Assembly: GCA_938091335.1 (NCBI GenBank)
Contig: CALLJG010000010.1
Span: 1 to 64,000 of the forward strand
DNA from: an uncultured Thermodesulfobacterium sp.
Lineage (GTDB): Bacteria; Desulfobacterota; Thermodesulfobacteria; Thermodesulfobacteriales; Thermodesulfobacteriaceae
DNA length: 64,000 nt
Direction: 5' to 3'
Shown in pieces: positions 60,932-64,000 of this stretch. A program made the translations under genes and the position numbers. The notes beneath the pieces were generated by a model. It worked only from the letters and a program-made list of their open reading frames with translations. It ran no database searches and was not told the DNA's origin. The first letter of the stretch is position 1. Each line of letters starts with the position of its first letter.

Positions 60932-61717
60932 GTGATCGAAATTGCCTCCTTTGAAGATCCTGTAAAAAAACAACCTTTAAAATTAGCTATATTTAATATT
61001 GATGAAATCCAAAGACCTCCTTTTCAAAGAGATATTTCTGAAAGCTTAAAAAAACATTTAGAGATGGCTATAGAAAAACTCGGCTTTTTAACCCCAATTG
61101 TAGTAGTTCCTAAAGATGGTAATTACTATGTAATTGATGGTTTACATAGACTTGAAGCTATGAGAGATCTTGGGGCAAGAGAAATACTTGGTATTGTAGT
61201 TGATGAAAGCCTTTATCATTACATTCTTGAATTTAACACCGAAAAACCTCCTAATGTAAAGGAAAAATCTAAGCAAACTTATAGATTATATCAAGATTTG
61301 TTAAAAGAAGAGCCCAATTTAATAGAAGAAGATCTTTTTACTTATTTTAAAGATCCCATTCTTATTACTTTTGGTTTTGCAATTGAAGAATTAGACACAA
61401 GATTTCCTGCAAGCTTTTATGAAAGCTTTGTTTCAAAAATTGATCACTTTTTAAATTTACCCTTACAAGAAGCTGCTAAGGAAAGAAAAAGAAGAGCTAA
61501 TGCCTTAGTGGAATTAAATAAAGTGGTAAATGAAAAATATGCTGAATTGGGATGGGAGAATGCTTTGTTAAAAGGAGAAATAGTAAGGAAAGCTGTTCAA
61601 AAAGCTTATGGAGTTAGAATAAGAACAATTGAAGAAGAATTTTATGCTGCAATAGAAAGAGTAAAAGAAGCCTGTCAAGAGCTTACAGCTGAAGACTTTA
61701 GAGAAGGTATTGTTTAA
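60932..61717 (+). CDS. ParB/sulfiredoxin-fold nuclease-domain protein
   Basis: The first ~100 residues are a ParB N-terminal-like domain with FNIDEIQRPPFQRDISESLK, LTPIVVVPKDGNYYVIDGLH and HRLEAMRDLGAREI, matching the ParB nucleotide-binding and Arg-rich helix motifs. The C-terminal ~150 residues are helical and do not show the ParB central helix-turn-helix, so it is not the chromosome-partitioning ParB. The GTG start is preceded by GGGGGTGA. It follows ftsZ by 20 nt and overlaps the MEMO gene by 1 nt. The function is unknown. Confidence 0.75.
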   Translation: MIEIASFEDPVKKQPLKLAIFNIDEIQRPPFQRDISESLKKHLEMAIEKLGFLTPIVVVPKDGNYYVIDGLHRLEAMRDLGAREILGIVVDESLYHYILEFNTEKPPNVKEKSKQTYRLYQDLLKEEPNLIEEDLFTYFKDPILITFGFAIEELDTRFPASFYESFVSKIDHFLNLPLQEAAKERKRRANALVELNKVVNEKYAELGWENALLKGEIVRKAVQKAYGVRIRTIEEEFYAAIERVKEACQELTAEDFREGIV

Positions 61718-62907
61718 TGGAATCTCATTATAAACCTATCTTAAGATATGTAGATGTGATACCAGCTAAACATGAGGATAAACCTGTATTTTTATTAAGA
61801 GATCCTATAGGAATTATAGAAGAACTTGTGGTAGTTCCTCAAAATGTATTTTTTTTACTTCCTCTTATGGATGGAAAACATGATCTACGGGATTTGCAAG
61901 TGGAAGCTACAAAAAGATTAGGAGAAATAGTTCCCTTAGAAGAAATTATTAAAATTGTGGAATTTTTAGATGAAAAGGGGTTGCTATGGAGTAAAAATTT
62001 TGAAGAAATAAAAAATAAGGCCTATGAAAAGTGGTTATCACTTCCTTTTAGACCTATGGCATACGCTAATCATGCTTATCCTCAATCTCCTGCAGAAGTA
62101 AAATTTTTCTTGGAAGATATTCTAAAACTTACAGAAGTTGAATCTAAAGAGCCTCCAAGAATTTTAATTGCTCCCCATATTGATTTAAAAATAGGAGCAA
62201 AAGCCTTTGCAGAAAGCTATAGCAGATTTAAAATACCATCTGGCTCAAGAGTAATAATTTTAGGAATAGGTCATCATTTAGATTTACCCTGGTCAGTTTT
62301 AAGTAAAAATCTGGCTACTCCCTTTGGATTAGTAAAAAATGATAGAGGAGGATTGCTTTATCTTAGTAATTCCAAAAAAATCGAACTCTTCCCAGATCAT
62401 ATAACTCATAAATTAGAACATTCTATTGAATTTCAAGTTCTGTTTTTACATTATCTTCTTAAAGATGAATTTGTAGTTCTCCCTTTTTTAATAGGCCCCC
62501 TAATTACCCTTTTAGATGAAAAAAATAAAGATTTAGTAGAAAAACTTATAGAAGGACTTGTTGAATTAATTGATGAGAAAACATACATAGTGCTTGGTAT
62601 CGATTTTTGTCATTTAGGACCAAGATATGGAGATCCTTTTATAGTATCCCAAGCTCAAATTAATAAAGTTATAGAAACAGATAAAACCATAGTTCATCTT
62701 ACTTTTAATGGTTCATCAGAAGAATTTTTAAACAAGGCAAAAGAAACCCTTCCTTTAAAAATATGTGGAATTTCAGCTTTATATCTTTTAAATTTGATTC
62801 TTAATAAAGCTAAAATAAAAGGAAATTACGAAATATTTTATCAATCTGCTCTTCCTTTTGGTCAAGGATCTATAGTTTCAGTTACTTCCGGAGGTTTTTA
62901 TTTTTAA
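61717..62907 (+). CDS. AmmeMemoRadiSam system protein B (MEMO family) with N-terminal extension
   Basis: The C-terminal 270 residues form the MEMO domain, a fold related to extradiol dioxygenases. Metal or active-site residues are in LIAPHIDLKIGAKAFAESY, ILGIGHHLDLPW and GIDFCHLGPRYG. The N-terminal ~110 residues (PVFLLRDPIGIIEELVVVPQ, LPLMDGKHDLRDL) look like a PqqD-type winged helix, as in the long bacterial MEMO proteins. Partner AMMECR1 and radical SAM genes are not adjacent. The start overlaps the ParB-like gene by 1 nt. Confidence 0.85.
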   Translation: MESHYKPILRYVDVIPAKHEDKPVFLLRDPIGIIEELVVVPQNVFFLLPLMDGKHDLRDLQVEATKRLGEIVPLEEIIKIVEFLDEKGLLWSKNFEEIKNKAYEKWLSLPFRPMAYANHAYPQSPAEVKFFLEDILKLTEVESKEPPRILIAPHIDLKIGAKAFAESYSRFKIPSGSRVIILGIGHHLDLPWSVLSKNLATPFGLVKNDRGGLLYLSNSKKIELFPDHITHKLEHSIEFQVLFLHYLLKDEFVVLPFLIGPLITLLDEKNKDLVEKLIEGLVELIDEKTYIVLGIDFCHLGPRYGDPFIVSQAQINKVIETDKTIVHLTFNGSSEEFLNKAKETLPLKICGISALYLLNLILNKAKIKGNYEIFYQSALPFGQGSIVSVTSGGFYF

Positions 62908-63498
62908 AAAAAATTCATTAACTTTTTGAAAATCTTTTTTTCCAGGATAACTTTCCAATCCCCCTGCAATATCAATAGCATAAGGAGAAACTTCTTTTAT
63001 AGCAGATAAAATATTCTCTAAATTTAAACCTCCAGCTAAAAATATCTTATAACCTAAATTAACCGCAGATTTAGCAATATTCCAATCAAAGGTTTTACCA
63101 GTCCCTCCAGGAATATCCTTTACAAAAGTATCAAATAAAAGAGCATAACAAGTCTTCCAAGGTTTAAGAAGATTTAAATCAAATTTAGAACCTATTCTAA
63201 AAGCTTTTATAATTTTTTCTAAACCTATTTTTTTTGCAAATTCTAATGATTCATCCCCATGAAGTTGAATTAAATCTGCTCCCCAATCAAGGATTTTTTT
63301 AATCTCTTCATATTCTGGATTTACAAATACTACAACTTTTTTAGCTTTTTTTACTTTAGACAAAAGTGTCTTAAGTTGAGCTCCTACAAATCTTGGAGAT
63401 TTAGGATACATAATAAATCCCATGTAATCTATTTGAAAATTATTTAAATATTGTACATCTTCCTCAAATTTAAGCCCGCAAATCTTAATTTTAACCAT
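62878..63498 (-). CDS. trpF: Phosphoribosylanthranilate isomerase
   Basis: TrpF is a TIM-barrel enzyme of tryptophan synthesis that performs the Amadori rearrangement of phosphoribosylanthranilate. KIKICGLKFEEDV carries the catalytic Cys, with MGFIMYPKSPRFV, VVFVNPEYEEI, LIQLHGDES, LLFDTF (catalytic Asp) and FLAGGLNLENI. The 206 aa length is normal. No other trp gene is in the window. It overlaps the MEMO 3' end by 30 nt in convergent orientation and follows the DUF2148 gene by 3 nt. Confidence 0.94.
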   Translation of the reverse strand: MVKIKICGLKFEEDVQYLNNFQIDYMGFIMYPKSPRFVGAQLKTLLSKVKKAKKVVVFVNPEYEEIKKILDWGADLIQLHGDESLEFAKKIGLEKIIKAFRIGSKFDLNLLKPWKTCYALLFDTFVKDIPGGTGKTFDWNIAKSAVNLGYKIFLAGGLNLENILSAIKEVSPYAIDIAGGLESYPGKKDFQKVNEFFLKIKTSGSN

Positions 63499-63501
63499 TT
63501 A

Positions 63502-64000
63502 TTAGGATTTTCTATCAAAATAAATGTTTTTTCCTTTTACACTTAAAGGAAGACCTATAATAACCTGACCAGGTAAAAGATTAAGTTTTTTAGCTGCAAC
63601 ACCTATTGTATACATTACTCTATTGTCTATACATAAATCCTTAGCTTTAGCTGCTGCGGAACCTATAGCAATTCCCATATCAAGCAATTTCATAGCACAA
63701 ATTGGACCTTCTAAATCTAAATCAGATTTTGGACAGTTTAAAATGGTATCACAACTAAATCCACAAGCACCACAATTAAGTCCTAAAGGCTTAGTAAAAT
63801 TTACAGAAATAAGAATTATAGCTTCTGAATTCCTTACACTTTCTGCATCTCTTTTAAAAAATTTAAATGCACTCCCCTTTTTATCTCCTATTTTTTCCAT
63901 CTCTTGAGCAAGTATCTCCTTTTCTTTTTCTTCCATAATTAAACCAAAAATAAGATCATCTATTCCTTTTGCCTTTGGAGCAGTTCTTGCTGCTACCAAA
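63502..64000 (-). CDS. DUF2148 (ferredoxin-like) domain protein, partial at window edge
   Basis: The frame is open to the window edge, and family members normally begin some residues before ARTAPKAKGIDDL, so the true start lies beyond base 64000. Conserved Cys-containing segments LNCGACGFSC, NCPKSDLDLEGPICAMKLLD and AKDLCIDNRV suggest Fe-S or zinc binding. The C-terminus ends LPGQVIIGLPLSVKGKNIYF. The function is unknown; the family is typical of strict anaerobes and archaea. It is 3 nt upstream of trpF and probably co-transcribed with it. Confidence 0.85.
   Translation of the reverse strand, partial: LVAARTAPKAKGIDDLIFGLIMEEKEKEILAQEMEKIGDKKGSAFKFFKRDAESVRNSEAIILISVNFTKPLGLNCGACGFSCDTILNCPKSDLDLEGPICAMKLLDMGIAIGSAAAKAKDLCIDNRVMYTIGVAAKKLNLLPGQVIIGLPLSVKGKNIYFDRKS

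Noticed and set aside
1-64000. CRISPR arrays, insertion sequences, prophage genes, rRNA genes
   Set aside because: No regularly spaced repeats, transposase or phage-like proteins, or rRNA sequences were recognised anywhere in the window.

Overview
The window is a compact, AT-rich (roughly 30 % G+C by eye) bacterial chromosome segment with Gram-negative cell-envelope genes: OmpA-like protein, CsgG lipoprotein, secretin, signal peptidase II and meso-diaminopimelate peptidoglycan. An anaerobic class III ribonucleotide reductase, an archaeal-type Thi4 thiazole synthase, a MEMO-family protein, a DUF2148 protein and Lys/Glu/Ile-rich proteins point to an anaerobic, probably thermophilic lineage. My best inference is a Thermodesulfobacterium-like member of Thermodesulfobacteriota. 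No phage, insertion sequence or CRISPR array was seen.

Layout. 1-984: end of nrdD, with its glycyl-radical tail as a separate small gene, then a Cys-rich zinc protein. 981-4232 (minus): lysA-queA-xth behind a good sigma70 promoter. 4280-5159: decayed gene fragments. 5152-13185: housekeeping genes (OmpA-like, rpe, pgsA-like, a radical SAM protein, scpB, hisH, infC, thrS, tRNA-Val). 13299-21406: ileS, lspA, an unknown zinc-knuckle membrane protein, leuB-like, uvrC. 21535-25303: a complete curli locus (CsgD-like regulator in two frames, two curlins, CsgH/C-like, CsgE, CsgF, CsgG). 25310-26074 (minus): Thi4. 26215-36098: an MSHA-like type IV pilus / type II secretion locus with two prepilin-like genes on the opposite strand. 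36230-41572: two ArnT-like glycosyltransferases flanking a sugar oxidoreductase/aminotransferase pair. 41552-46295 (minus): mpl (frameshifted), a SAM hydroxide adenosyltransferase, a PP-loop enzyme, recN. 46420-60911: the dcw cell-wall and division cluster, mraZ to ftsZ. 60932-63999: ParB-like, MEMO, trpF (minus), DUF2148 (minus, cut by the window edge).

Genes working together. The dcw cluster encodes the cytoplasmic peptidoglycan route (MurE, F, MraY, D, G, C, B) and divisome parts FtsL, Q, A, Z. The ftsI-position gene is short and lacks every transpeptidase catalytic motif, and ftsW is missing from between murD and murG. Curli plus a pilus whose ATPase carries a tandem c-di-GMP-binding MshEN signature suggest a surface-attachment region.

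Most unusual points: the catalytically empty FtsI together with the missing FtsW; the NrdD split just before its glycyl-radical loop, with a strong ribosome binding site for the tail; a CTT-TGA +1 frameshift-like junction in the CsgD-like regulator with shared repeats upstream of csgD and csgA; a probable ATT start for rsmH; and three MraZ boxes running into the mraZ start codon. Several interrupted genes could also be sequencing or assembly indels, and this is stated where it applies.
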